64,000 nt of DNA from Triticum aestivum (taxonomy: Eukaryota; Streptophyta; Magnoliopsida; Poales; Poaceae), in the NCBI RefSeq assembly GCF_018294505.1, contig NC_057807.1, positions 268,804,075 to 268,868,074 on the forward strand. The letters are read 5' to 3'. Below the pieces are notes generated by a model. That model saw only the letters and a program-made list of their open reading frames with translations. It searched no databases and was not told the DNA's origin. Made by a program: the position numbers and the translations under genes. Shown piece after piece: positions 33,303-44,539 of the stretch (the stretch's first letter is position 1; every line of letters starts with the position of its first letter).

Positions 33303-36117
33303 TGTAACATCCCAAGTTTCAGTTTGGATGTTATACATAGATCATTCATATGCATACATGATTTATTGCATTTCGTGGTTAATTTTGCTTGCATTTTGAT
33401 CCAATGGGCAATAAGCAACTCAAGGACCAATTTGAGAGAGTTGGAGGTTTCACAGAAATCCAATTTTAATTTATCAAAATTTTGATAATTGGATCAAAAT
33501 GTTTTTCAAAGTTCCTTTTCCAAATATTTTAAAAATAATGAGAGAAGATAAAATGACTTCTTAAATTCAGTAAAAAATATTGGAAATTGAATTTTGAATA
33601 TTTGAGAGATTATTTGATTTTATTCGTTAGGTTATTTATTAGTTAGTTGAGTAATTATAACTGTAATGTTTATTTTTAGTTAGGCATATAAGTCCAGAAA
33701 AATGTTCACGAGGTCACTAGTAAGGCCATTTAGCTACGTAAATTTCTCTGGAATTGTTAGGCTTATATTTATATTTATTTCGTGTGTTTTTAGCCTCTGG
33801 AATATTGTTTTTTTTAGTTCGCCGACTGGGCCGGCCCATCTGCGCCACAGCCTTCCCCGCGCGATGCTGTGCATCCGAGCCGGACTTCGGCTAGGAGTCC
33901 GTGCCGCCGCCGCCGCCGCTTGCCTCCTCTGCTAGTCGGACGCCCCCCAGCCTTTATATACGGGACCCCCCAGGCCCCCTCAACCCCGTCCAAGCCGCCG
34001 CCGCCGCCCTCCGCACCGCAACCGCCGCCGTCGCCGTCCCGCGTCGCCGCCTGCCGACGCCCCACGAGCCCCGCAGCCGCCGTCGTCGGCCTCAGCACGC
34101 CTCGCCGGAGCCCCGCCGAAGCCAGGGCCGCAGCCGCCGCCGTTGGTTTTTCTCGCCGCCGTTAGCCGGTAAAAACCGATCCGGTTCGCCGATCTTTTCC
34201 TAGTTTTTTCTTCGGTTTAGATTAGATCGGTTTATTTTTTTAGAATGTTTAATTAGAGAATGTTCACCCGTTTAGATGTGTTAATGAATGAATTCATTCG
34301 TTAATCTCTGTTAGCGTACGTTTTTCCGATAGATTTTTCTTTTTCTGTTTATTTTCGGCTAGGAACCTATCCGTGAATAGTTTTATCGCAGTTTTGCCCC
34401 TGATCTTCAAACTAGCGTAACTTTTAGCTTGTTTATCAAAATTAGATGAAACCAACGCCTAAATCTTTAGAACATTCCCCTCTATCTAGTAAACCAACTT
34501 GAACATGATTTTGACAATTTTTAAAATTTGAGTTCAGTTCATATTAGTATTTGATCTTGTTTTGTTCGTATCTTGACTTTCGTAGCTCTGTTTGAGTTGT
34601 TTCTTTCTGCAAATCATAGCTAATCACTTGTACCTACTGTTAAGGTCTAATCAACATAAAAATAATGTTGTTATGATTCGTTTTATGTTTAGTTTAGTTA
34701 TTTGCTTGTTTCGAGTTTTATTTGGGTCTTTTCTTCATTTTATCTTTGCATCATTTGCTTGATTGCTTATGTATGCTATTGTTTGTCTACGCTAGATTTT
34801 CCAGAGTGCGAAGCTTGTTACTAAGAATCTATAGAGTTTTCCAATTGTCAGCAAGGCAAGTTACACTTTGATCATACTTTTCTATACCCAGTTTTTACTA
34901 TGCATTAGTATTGCTCCTCAAATATTTGCATGAGTAGGATTGGGAACATGTGGCTTGGTTGTAGTGCTTGAGGTAGGAACCTATTACCTTTGATCACCCC
35001 AGGAATATACGTTATGCTCAATTATTGCTTAGACATGCTTGTAGACGGGGATTGGATCGTGATGTATATGGAAGTTGTGAGAGATAATAATTTTGGATAA
35101 CATTAAGGTGGCAACTTTAATACACATCTAGGTGGATTGGTTGGGGCACCTGGAGAAACGAGTGCTTGCCCATTGGGAAATCTCGGAGTACCCGTGTGAT
35201 TTTTCCTCGGTTTTCCACCCAGGTTCAAAGGGATCATATGGTATTTCATGCCTAGAAACTTCCGTGTGCAGCCACAAGCCATTATGGGCTCTGGCATAGT
35301 TGAGTAAGTTGTGTGAGCTCTTGAAGAGGTGGACTAGCAGATGTAGGGGAAAGTAGGTGTACCGGTCTACCCAGAGTAGAGAGTTAATGCTTCAGAAAGA
35401 CTATGTATCGATCTTCCGATCATGGATGTGGTCGAGTCTTGTGGGGAAAAGTGTGCAACCTCTGCAGAGTGTATAAACTAATCATGGTTAGTCCTGTCCC
35501 CAGTTATGGACATCTTGAGTATCTAGAAGTGGATATTATTGTTGATCTCATCACTCCTTAATTAAATGAATTGGGTTTAATGATGATACTTGTTTAATGT
35601 TGGGATTTGAGTTGGAGGAACCTTCTCAAATGTTGGTATAACTTTTTAGTAAATAAAATTTATTACTTTGTTGTAGGGAAAAATTAGCTTTATGCAAAAC
35701 ATTTTAAAATTAGAGCCTCCACCAGCCAAATATGCATGTAGATATAGTTTCTTGCGTTTATTTGCTCTACAGTGTAACTCTGCCAGCATATTCCATGTGC
35801 TGACATACACGGCTGCAATGTCTCATGTTGCAAACTTTACCGACAAAGAATAAGGTGCGATAGGTCGTTGTCATGCACTCAGCTATGCCGTTGGAGTTGA
35901 TGGACTCATTTATCTTTGAAGCTTCCGCAATTATTTAGTTTAGATGGCCTTCAGCCATATTATTTGTGTAACAAATACTCTTTATGAGGACCTCGATGTA
36001 ATAAGTGTGTGATTGAACTCTCTTATAATTCCTCAAGTACTGTGTGTGTCAGCATATCGATCCAGGGATGACACTTAAGCACAGAGACTTCGGTCCATTG
36101 GGATCATGGTCGCTACA
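33303..36117 (+). mobile_element. Solo LTR of a Tekay-like chromovirus
   Basis: It begins TGTAACATCCC and ends GGTCGCTACA, flanked by the TSD CTCTT (33298-33302 and 36118-36122). It has no internal coding region, so it is a solo LTR formed by recombination between two LTRs. A TATA box (TTTATATACGGG) near 33952 is followed by a very GC-rich CCG-repeat leader, as in the LTR of element H. Assignment to the Tekay/Del type rests on the TGTAACNNCCC start and the 2.8-kb length. Short ORFs in the CCG block are not genes. Confidence 0.85.
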
Positions 36118-36122
36118 CTCTT

Positions 36123-36515
36123 GAACTTCATTTGATTCGCTCTTTGATGAGTTGTAACTTAACTAACTATTGGTGGTATGATTCTTATGCTACTTCATTA
36201 CGCATGCTCTGATCTTAAATATATCTACTCATCCATGCACAATTTCGTCATACACCAATTTTCATCATGCATTCATATTCTTGAAATATCTTATGATCAT
36301 GCATGATTGGATTCCAATATCTGGGGAGAGATCTCCACAATTTCAACCTGCCATGTGCATTTGCAATCCAAAGCAAATTTATCATATACACATCTTCAAG
36401 GGGAGTTCCTCAATATCTTGTAACCAATTTCTTCATACTCTATATTTACACTTCAATTATTTACTCCCATTGAAAGCCTAACTAATTTGTCATCAATCAC
36501 CAAAAATGGGGATAT
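36123..36515 (+). other. 3' untranslated region and polypurine tract of element A
   Basis: AT-rich and gene-free. It ends in CCAAAAATGGGGATAT directly before the LTR start TGTAAGTGCATC, which marks the polypurine tract that primes plus-strand synthesis. Confidence 0.8.
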
Positions 36516-37925
36516 TGTAAGTGCATCAAGTGCCCCCTCGGTTATTTTGGAGTATTGAAGACAAATAGGTTGAGGGACTAACGTTTTTGTGAGTGTACAC
36601 AGGAGATATAGTCCCTTAAGATTTGGTTTAACACATGGAAGACGGCCCCTAAAAATGGATTTCTTCAAGTGAAGAATTTGGTGATGAAATTGGTACGGCC
36701 TTTAATGAAATTGATGTGAAGACTTGAAGCTTGAAGACTTTTGTTTTCATAGTTTCTCTCTTCTTATTTTGAGTCATAGGAAAAACTGTATTGTTAAATG
36801 GGGTCTAGGTGAATCGTAGTTCAAATTTCCAAACTAGTGCTCAAACCTATACATACACAAGTTGCTTCGAGTGAAGCCTTTGGAAATCTCCAGAACAGCT
36901 GACGCATTTGCTAGCGACAGTGACGAAGTTCATCTAGTCACTGACGAATTTAGTCAGGCTGAGGAGTTAGAATTCTACCAGTGTGATCTGCCTAAAAGTG
37001 AGGAAATTGAGTGCCCCGACGTTTTTGAGAGTTCAAATTCCCACCGTTGCTGCACCGCAGGCCAGCTGTCGACTGGATCCTTATCCTGACAACAGTCATA
37101 TCAGAGAAGGGCATTTATGACAATTCATTTGGGTTGCCCCTTGGCTATAAATAGCTGTACCCACAACCACTTGTTGGTTGGCTGCTCAGAGAGAACTTGA
37201 GACTTGTCATTTGAGAGCAACCCATCCTCTGATGACTTTGAGAGAATCCTAAGTGAGGAAAACCCAGAGCCAAAGTTATTGAGCATCACTGAAGAGATTG
37301 ATATGTGTGATCCGACGCCTTTTACCTTTGAAGACTGTCATTCTTTGAGATGGTTAGGCATCATGTTTTGAGCACCCAATAGTCATTGTGGTGTGCCGGT
37401 GAACAAGTCTGTGAAGATTTTGGAAGTCTATGTTGAAGACTTACCACGAGTGATTGGGCAAGGTCTAAGTGACCTTAGCTCAAGAGGAATACGGTGAGGA
37501 CTGTGTGTTCTCTGGGTTTGTCTCAGCCGCCTCAACCAGATGTAGAGTTGATACAACAACTAGAACTAGTCTACCAAATCATCGTGTCTTCATCGAGCCA
37601 ACCTAGTTTCAAATTCCTCACCCATCCCTTACTTTATTCCGCCACTGAAGATTTTGTGATCTACTTTCTGAAGAACTTGAACTGAAGACTTTCATCATGT
37701 TGTATTCTATTTCTTCAGTTCATCTTCCTCATGCTTGTATGACTATATGATTGCATGTTCTTCATCTGTACGTATCTTGTATTCATGCTTTTCATCTCTG
37801 TGATGACTTAGTTTTCTAGCGTTTCTATTTCTTCACTCTGATCTTCGTCCAATTCATCAGAATTTGACGAATTTCCAAAAATCTCCCATTCACCCCCCTC
37901 CTCTGGGAGTAAACCTGTGCTTTCA
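36516..37925 (+). mobile_element. 3' LTR of element A
   Basis: This LTR is 1410 bp. It starts TGTAAGTGCATCAAG and ends GTGCTTTCA. A TATA box TATAAATA is at 37146-37153. The right flank GGATC is the presumed TSD. It is the only complete LTR of A in the window. Confidence 0.9.
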
Positions 37926-37930
37926 GGATC

Positions 37931-38880
37931 ATACTAACCGGCATCTAATCACCCACATGGGCTGCGTCCGACTTCTTTGGCAAGACCATGATGTTATGAG
38001 GTCTACACAATCACCTCAATGGATTGCCAGCTAAAAGATGGTCAGCACGATATCTACTTGATAATACCCCAACATGACTTGAAGAAGGGCACAATAAAGT
38101 CATCCAGTCCGGTAGCCTTTATAGATGAGAGGATAACACATCATGATAATACCCCAACATGACTTAAAGAATGGCACAATGAAGCCATCCAGTCTCGTAG
38201 CCTTGATAGATGGGAGGGATAATACATCATCCTCGATTTCATGACAATCAAAATTGGCCTCAAGATCCGAGAGGTCATGGATTAGGATGTCCAAATTATC
38301 CTAGATCAGGCTAGCCTTCCTCCCAATGGGCATCCCAAGAAGCTCAAGTGAGAGTGCAGGGCCTTCTCCTTGTCCTCCTTGGTGATCACGATGTCCATGT
38401 TAGAATGAATGGTATGAATGAAGTTCTTATACTTGTGGCCATTGACCCTCGCCTGAAAGAGCTTTTGAATTTACGCCCGTCCTCGATCTAAATGTGATGT
38501 GGTCGTTGACCAAATTGATCCAAGTGAGATGGGATTGTAATTGTAACTTGATCTTTTGGATGAACAACATACCCTAATAAGACTTTAGGATGCACCTTAG
38601 GTCACCCTCAACTAGATGCCTAGATGAGCAACATACCCAAATTAGGAAGACTTCATTTATGCCTGAGGTCACGCTTAGACGATCATAGGGATATGTACTT
38701 CTTAGCAAGGTCCAGGCACCAGATCACCTTTTTCCATAGCTAGCTGAGTCTTTAGGACACCCACTCACTCACGCTCTCGCTTCTTGATGGCCTTGCCCGC
38801 ACGACAAAGCTTAATATGGTCGCGGCGGATGACATCCCATATGTTTCTATTTGACAGTGTCGATGTTGTTCTTTTTCATT
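37931..38880 (-). pseudogene. Decayed LINE ORF2 fragment, minus strand
   Basis: On the minus strand around 38294-38100 the translation contains LDILIHDLSDLEANF and then LDGFIVPFFKSCWGI. This is the LINE reverse transcriptase region where a DGF..FFK.CW motif is conserved. Upstream minus-strand sequence (38880-38300) fits ORF2 linker sequence with many stops. It is the target into which A inserted. A tandem duplication at 38060-38230 lies within it. Confidence 0.65.
38060..38230. repeat. 85-bp tandem duplication in the LINE fragment
   Basis: Unit 1 is 38060-38144 and unit 2 is 38145-38230. Both start GATAATACCCCAACATGACTT. They differ at about ten positions, so the duplication is old. It covers the coding segment around the DGF motif. 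Confidence 0.88.
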
Positions 38881-39030
38881 TTGATCTTTTTGATTTTGGG
38901 TAAAACCTATATGCACTATTTTAGTATTAAAGTTTGACTTAGGATAAAACTATATGCACTGTGTTTGTTAAGAATAAGAAAGTAGTAGGGGTAGTACATA
39001 TGGGTGGATATCAAGTGATACCACCTCGCA
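38881..39030. other. Short AT-rich gap
   Basis: Nothing recognisable. It contains two related phrases (AAAACCTATATGCACT and AAAACTATATGCACT) about 60 bp apart. Confidence 0.5.
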
Positions 39031-39395
39031 CATGCTCCCGTGTTATACATTTTGAAAAGTCACATTTAGATGTTTAAAAAAATTCTGAAAAAGTTGTGGA
39101 TGTTCACAAGACATATGTCTATAACCCCTAAAAAATTAGATTAAAATTCAAAATATACATCAAGAAACAAAAAAATACAAATATATATGTGAATAGTGTC
39201 ATTCTTGACACACGTCATGTTTTGTCTTCTTTTGACACTATTCATTCTAGATTTGTTATTTTTGTTTCTCAATGAGTATTCTAAATTTGGATCTGAATTT
39301 TTAGAGTTTGTAGACATATGTCTAGTGAACATCTACAGAATTTTCTAGATTTTTTTGAAACATCTAAATGTGATTTTTTCAGAAGTTGGAGCATG
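39031..39395. mobile_element. Palindromic MITE-like foldback
   Basis: Two long arms (about 39060-39180 and 39255-39373) are imperfect reverse complements, both starting TCACATTTAGATGTTT from the outside and sharing CATATGTCTA. The centre also mirrors itself (GAATAGTGTCA / TGACACTATTCA). Outer matches extend to CATGCTCC (39031) and GGAGCATG (39388). The size and fold fit a non-autonomous DNA transposon. I could not identify the TSD or superfamily. Confidence 0.7.
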
Positions 39396-39885
39396 GTAGC
39401 GTACAAGGAATTCAAAAGGTGCCACAGGAGTATGTGTGGCATATTCCACGGTTCCAGCGCACGGTCCCGGGAGTATCAGTATCACGGTTCCCCCCCCCCC
39501 CACCCACCCACACAGCAACCAAGAAGCAGAAGGTGCCACAGGAGTATCACTATCACGTACACACAGCCCCGGTACCAGTGGAACTATCTCTGCCTCTTCT
39601 ATAAGAGCGTCTCCACTCGTTCGGCCCCTAGCGCACCCGGCGATTGCGTTTTGGCCTATGCGTCGACGGGGTTTTCGCCCTGGGGCGATCCAGTCCCAGC
39701 TGTCCCCCAGGTTTCATCCTCAAAATGCACATAAATTCAAACTTGCCTTTCCCAAAAAAACGCCACAAGTTCGGCGATCATGGGCGATCTGCCAAAGTTC
39801 GGCGATCACCATGCCACAGTTTGGCGATCAAACATACACGAAAGTTCAGCGTTCAAAAGGAAGGACACAAAGAAAAAGGGATACA
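39396..39885. other. Gap between foldback and pseudogene
   Basis: It contains a poly-C run near 39487-39499 and two copies of GGTGCCACAGGAGTAT (39419 and 39533). Four GTTYGGCGATCA-like phrases lie at 39773-39830, probably the tail of the Harbinger-type element. No gene is seen. Confidence 0.5.
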
Positions 39886-41048
39886 TCAAACGAGGGGCTC
39901 CTCCGGTGTGGGACTGGCTGTCGTCGGTGTGCTCAGCGTCGGTGTGGCTTCTATGCTCGGGCTGGTCGACGTCGGCGTGGCTTCTGTGCTCGGCATCGGT
40001 GTGGCTTCATCGCTCGGGTTGGGCATCACCATTGGGGTCGACGTGGGCATGGGCGCGGTGATCAAAGGCATCTGGTTCAAGATGAGGCCGCGCTCCGCCA
40101 CGTACCACGCCATGACCTGCTTGTCCATCGTCGACATGTCCGCCCCCATCAAGAATGTCAGGTTGGTGTTCCTCTTCTTTGTGGCGATGTTAGTCCGGAG
40201 TAGGTCGAGCTTCACGTCCTGCTTCTTCATCAACGCCGACTACCACGCATCGGATTTCTCCCCCCTCTTTGCGGCATTGTTCTTGGCATCGGTGATGCAC
40301 TGCTCGATCGATGATTGCAGCCGCTCGGCAGCTGGTGCGGCAGCCCTCGCCATCTTGGCTCTTTTGTTGCCATCATGGCGCCCATCCGCCACCCCCGGGG
40401 CGGGCGCGTCCGGCTTGTAGGTCTACTTGGGCTTGGCGAGGGTGAGCCAGACATCCCTCCACTTCTCGCACGACTCGATCCGGGAGAACACGTGAAGGAA
40501 CATGAACTCTTGGTCGATGTTGTCCTAGCGGTACATGTTGAACATCCGAACCATCTGTGGAGCCGAAAGACAAGTGTCGGAGACGTACATGGCGAAAGAA
40601 GTGAGCTGATGGCTAGATATATCTGGCCCTCGGCGTTGGATCCGCTTTCCAGGCGAGCCGCGATCTCCTCGATGATCCCATGCCATTTGTTGCAGCCGCC
40701 TGGATGATCGCCAATGCTTTGCGATGGCCTTTTCTCCACGCTGCATGCAGATGGTGGTGAAGTAGGGGTCGACCATCTTGCACTCATCAAATGCCGACTT
40801 GATCCGTCTCTAGTACTCGTTGATTTTCGGGTTTGCGCTGGTGATCTGGTCGATGCTGACGGTCTTCCATGCTTCATCGAGGCACTCGTCTTCTTTGGAC
40901 GTCCAATTGATGTGTGGCTCGCCCGGCCTGGCATTGGCCCCCTGCTTGTTCTTTCCCCTTTCCTCGCTGGCACCGGCTCCATCTCCTCCTCCTCCTCCCA
41001 CTCCTCGGCATCGTCGAGCTCCACGTCCATGTCGATGGTGGTGTCCAT
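39886..41048 (-). pseudogene. Harbinger-associated Myb/NAM-like protein, truncated pseudogene
   Basis: On the minus strand from 41048 there is an acidic N-terminus (an Asp/Glu run), a frameshift, then the Myb/SANT-like helix region INWTSKEDECLDEAWKTVSI, more frameshifts and stops, a VRMFNMYR block, the QEFMFLHVFSRIESCEKWRDV region, a lysine-rich linker, KNTNLTFLMGADMSTMD-like and VMAWYVAERGLILNQM blocks, and a Pro/Thr-rich tail. This order matches the plant 'no apical meristem-associated C-terminal' family, greatly expanded in Triticeae and often linked to PIF/Harbinger transposons. The upstream end is cut by the Angela insertion at 41081. GAGCGTCTCCACTCG near 39605 could be the transposon end. 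Not functional. Confidence 0.72.
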
Positions 41049-41080
41049 TGTGTCGTTTTGCGCGTGGAACCCGGGGTAGG

Positions 41081-42858
41081 TGTTGGGGAATGTTGCATGG
41101 GAAACAAAAAAATTCCTACGCTCACCAAGATCAATCCAAGAGATGAAAATCTATGAGAGGAGAGATTGCATCCACATACCCTTGTGGATCGCTAAGCGGA
41201 AGCATTAAGAAATGACGTTGATGTAGTCGAACGTCTTCGCGATCCAATCATGATCCGTCCCACGAACTCCCGATCCAAGTGCCGAATAAACGGTACCTCC
41301 GCGTTTAACACATGCACGGCTTGATAACGCCTTCACCTCCTCGATCCAGCAAGCGATGTTGAAGTAGTAGCTCGAGTCCTCTGGCAACACAACGGCGTGG
41401 TGGTGATGGTGGAATTTCAGCAGAGCTTCGCTAACCACTACGGAGAAGAACAAGGACTACGAGGGAGAGGAGGGGCAGCGCTGTAGCGTGTAGGGGTGCA
41501 ACTGCCCTCTCTCTACCTCTCTATATATAGGGGAAGGGGGACGAGGGGGCGCCCTAGGGTTTCCCTAGGGGGGCCGGCGGCCACAGGGAGGAAAACCCTA
41601 GATGGGTTTAGGCGCCACCACCCCTAGGAGGCTTGGCCCCCAAGGCAAAGGAGTAGGCAGCACTAGGGGGCGCCCTCACCTCCTCTGGTTATGTGATATA
41701 GGGCGAGGAGTGGGCACAACCCCCTTAGTGGGATGGTGTGCCCCCTCCCCTTGGCCCATGAGCCCCCCCCCAACACCTGATGTCCCCCCCCCCCCCGAAA
41801 CCCCTTTCGGTCATGCTGGCTATAACACGATGCCCCTGGAACACTTCCGGACTTTGATTCCCGTTGTCCTATATATCAATCTTCACCTCCGTACCCTTCC
41901 GGAGTTCCTCATCACATCCGGGATCTCATCCGGGACTCTGAAAAACATTCGGTAACCACCACAACAACTCAACTATACTTATATCATCGCCAAGTGTTAA
42001 GTGTGTGGACCCTGCGGGTTTGAGAACTATGCAGACATGACCGAGACACCTCTACGGTCAATAACCAATAGCAGGACCTGGATGGCCATATTGGTTCCTA
42101 TGTATTCTATGAAGATCTTTATCAGTTGAAACTTTGATGTCAAGGATTCAGTTAATCCCGTATGTAGTTCCCTTTGTCTATTGGTATGTTACTTGCCCGA
42201 CATTTGATCGTCGGTATCACCATACCTAGTTCAATCTCGTTACCAGCAAGTCTCTTTACTCGTTCCATAATACAAGATCCCATGTCTAACACTTTAGTCA
42301 CATTGCTTGCGAGCTCATTGTGATGATGTATTACCGAGTGGGCCCTGAGATACCTCTCCATCATACGGAGTGAAAAATCCCAGTCTTGATCCATGCCAAC
42401 TCAACAGACACACTCGGAGACACCTGTAGAGCACGTTTATAGTCAACCAGTTACATTGCGATATTTGGTACACACAAGGTATTCCTTCGGTGTCAGTGAG
42501 TTGCATGATCTCATGGTCATAGGAACATATACTTGACATGTAGAAAATGATAGCAATAAACTTGATTCAATCACATGCTACGTTTATAGTTTGGGTTTTG
42601 TCCATCACATCATTCTCCCAATGATGTGATCCCGTTAACAAATGACAACTCATGTCTATGACTGGGAAACCATAGCCATCTTTGATCAACGAGCTAGTCC
42701 AGTAGAGGCTTGCTAGGGACATGTTGTTGTCTATGTATCCACACCTGTATTTGAGTTTTCGGTCAATACAATTATAGCATGGATAATAAATGATTATCAT
42801 GAACAAGGAAATATAATAATAATCACTTTATTATTGCCTCTAGGGCATATTTCCAACA
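41081..42858 (-). mobile_element. 3' LTR of the truncated Angela element
   Basis: This is 1778 bp, starting TGTTGGAAATATGCCC at 42858 and ending CCCCAACA at 41081. A TATA box is near 41520. C-runs at 41760-41800 parallel the C/G hairpin of the first Angela LTR. Confidence 0.93.
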
Positions 42859-44465
42859 GTCTCCCACTTGCACTAGAGTCAATAATCTAGCATTACATGG
42901 TAATGAATCTAACACCCATAGAGCTCTGGTGTTGATCATGCTTTGCCCGTGGAAGAGGTTTAGTCAATGGATCTTCAACATTCAGATCCGTATGTATCTT
43001 GCAAATGTTTATGTCTTCCTCCTTCATATAACAATGGATAGATTAAAGCGTCGCTTTATGTGTCTGGTCCTGTTGTGAAACCTTGGTTCCTTGGCCACAG
43101 CAATGGCACCAGTGTTGTTACCGAACAGAGTCATTGGGTCCAGTGCACTGAGCACAACTCCAAGATCTATCATGAACTGCTTCATCAAGACACCTTCCTT
43201 TGCTGACTATGAGATAGCTATGTACTCCGCTTCGCATGTAGAATCAGCTACCACAATCTGCTTGGAACTGCACCAGCTTACCGCTCCCCCGTTCAGAACA
43301 TATACATATCTGGTTTGAGACTTAGAGTCATCCGGATCAGTGTCAAAGCTTGCATCGACGTAACCCTTTATGACGAGCTCTTGATCACCTCCATAAATGA
43401 GAAACATTTCCTTAGTCATTTTCAGGTACTTCAAGATACTCTTGACCGCTGTCCGGTGTTCCTCTCCTGGATCACTTTGAAACCTTCCGGCCTTTATGGC
43501 AAGGCAGACATCTGGTCTTGTGCACAACATCGCATACATCACAGAGCCTATGGCAGAAGCATAGGGGACGACACTCATCTTTTCTCTATCCTCTGCAGCC
43601 GCTGGGCGTTGAGTCTTACTCAACTTCACACCTTGCAAAATAGGCAAGAACACCTTCTTGGACCGATCCATTTTGATCTTCTTCAAAATCTTATCAAGGT
43701 ATGTGCTTTGTGAAAGTCCTATCTAGCGTCTTGATCTATCTCTATAGATCTTGATGCCTAATATGAAAGCAGCTTCTCCTAGGTCCTTCATTGAAAAACT
43801 CTTGTTCAAATATTCCTTCACGTTTTCCAAAAGTCCAATATTGTTCCCAATCAGCAATATGGCATTCACATATAATACTAGAAATGCTATTGAGCTCAAC
43901 ACTCACTTTCTTGTAAATACAAGCTTCTCCATAAACTTGTGATCACCTCATCAAAGCGAATATTCCAACTCCGAGATGCTTGCACCAACCCATAAGTAGA
44001 TCGTTGGAGCTTGCACACTTTGTCACCATTCTCTGGACCGACAAAATCTTCCAGTTGCATCATATACAACTCTTCCTTAAGGAAATCATTAAGGAACATT
44101 GTTGGCATCCATCTGCCAGATTTCATAATCGAAAAATATAGCTATTGCCAACATGATTCTGACGGACTTAAGCATCGCTATGGTGAGAAAGTCTCATCGT
44201 AGTCAACTCCTTGAACGTGTGAAAACCCCTTTGTCACAAGTCGAGCTTTATAGACGGTGATATTACCGTTCGCGTCCTTCTTCTTGAAGATCCGTTTATT
44301 CTGAATGGCCTTTCGCCCTTTAGGTAATGCTTCCAAAGTCCATACTTTGTTTTCATACATGGATCCCATCTCTGATTTCATGGCCTCTAACCATTTGTCG
44401 GAATTCGGTCCCACCATCGCTTCTCCATAGCTCGTAGGTTCAGAGTTGTTGTTGTCGAACAACAT
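42859..44465 (-). pseudogene. Copia pol remnant: RT and RNase H
   Basis: Minus strand. 44465-44178 encodes the N-terminal RT block (WLEAMKSEMGSMYENKVW, VYKARLVTKGFSHVQG, YDETFSP). 44126-43896 continues RT (FLNDFLKEELYMMQ, YGLVQASRSWN). The catalytic YVDD is altered to YVNA near 43865-43876. 43686-43207 is RNase H (GSVMYAMLCTRPDV, SILKYLKMTKEMFL, DASFDTDPDDSKS, SKQIVVADSTCEAEY). Several frameshifts separate these pieces, and the terminal part to 42859 is decayed. It is inactive on two independent counts, frame and active site. Confidence 0.9.
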
Positions 44466-44539
44466 GACCTCTAAGACAGGGTTACTGTACCATCTGGAGT
44501 AGTACGTATCCTTGTCGACCTACGAGGTTCGATAGTAAC

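Larger units (their letters stand above)
2818..37925 (+). mobile_element. Element A: large non-autonomous LTR retroelement hosting stack 1
   Basis: Two same-orientation copies of one LTR, at 2818-3444 and 36516-37925, bracket this 35-kb block. Removing the nested insertions leaves about 7.4 kb with one long decayed ORF and no gag zinc knuckle, protease, RT, RNase H or integrase. A polypurine tract (CCAAAAATGGGGATAT, ending at 36515) precedes the 3' LTR. The right flank offers GGATC (37926-37930) as the TSD; the left copy is off-window. The layout resembles non-autonomous (LARD-like) retroelements that depend on enzymes from elsewhere. Internal insertions are B (8021-32924) and a solo LTR (33303-36117). 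Confidence 0.85.
41081..44539 (-). mobile_element. Truncated Angela/BARE-1-type Copia element
   Basis: This minus-strand element has its 3' LTR at 41081-42858, followed to the right by 1.7 kb of internal DNA with RNase H and RT remains. The polypurine tract AAGTGGGAGAC adjoins the LTR start TGTTGGAAATATGCCC at 42858. Element F begins at 44540, and the rest of the Copia element (gag, integrase, 5' LTR) is not found on the other side of F, so the 5' two-thirds is missing. Confidence 0.9.

Noticed and set aside
33814..34203. ORFs near 100 codons
   Set aside because: Same type of CCG-rich LTR leader, in the solo LTR.
39886..41048. A functional host NAM/Myb gene
   Set aside because: Multiple frameshifts and stops, and the upstream end is cut by an LTR insertion.
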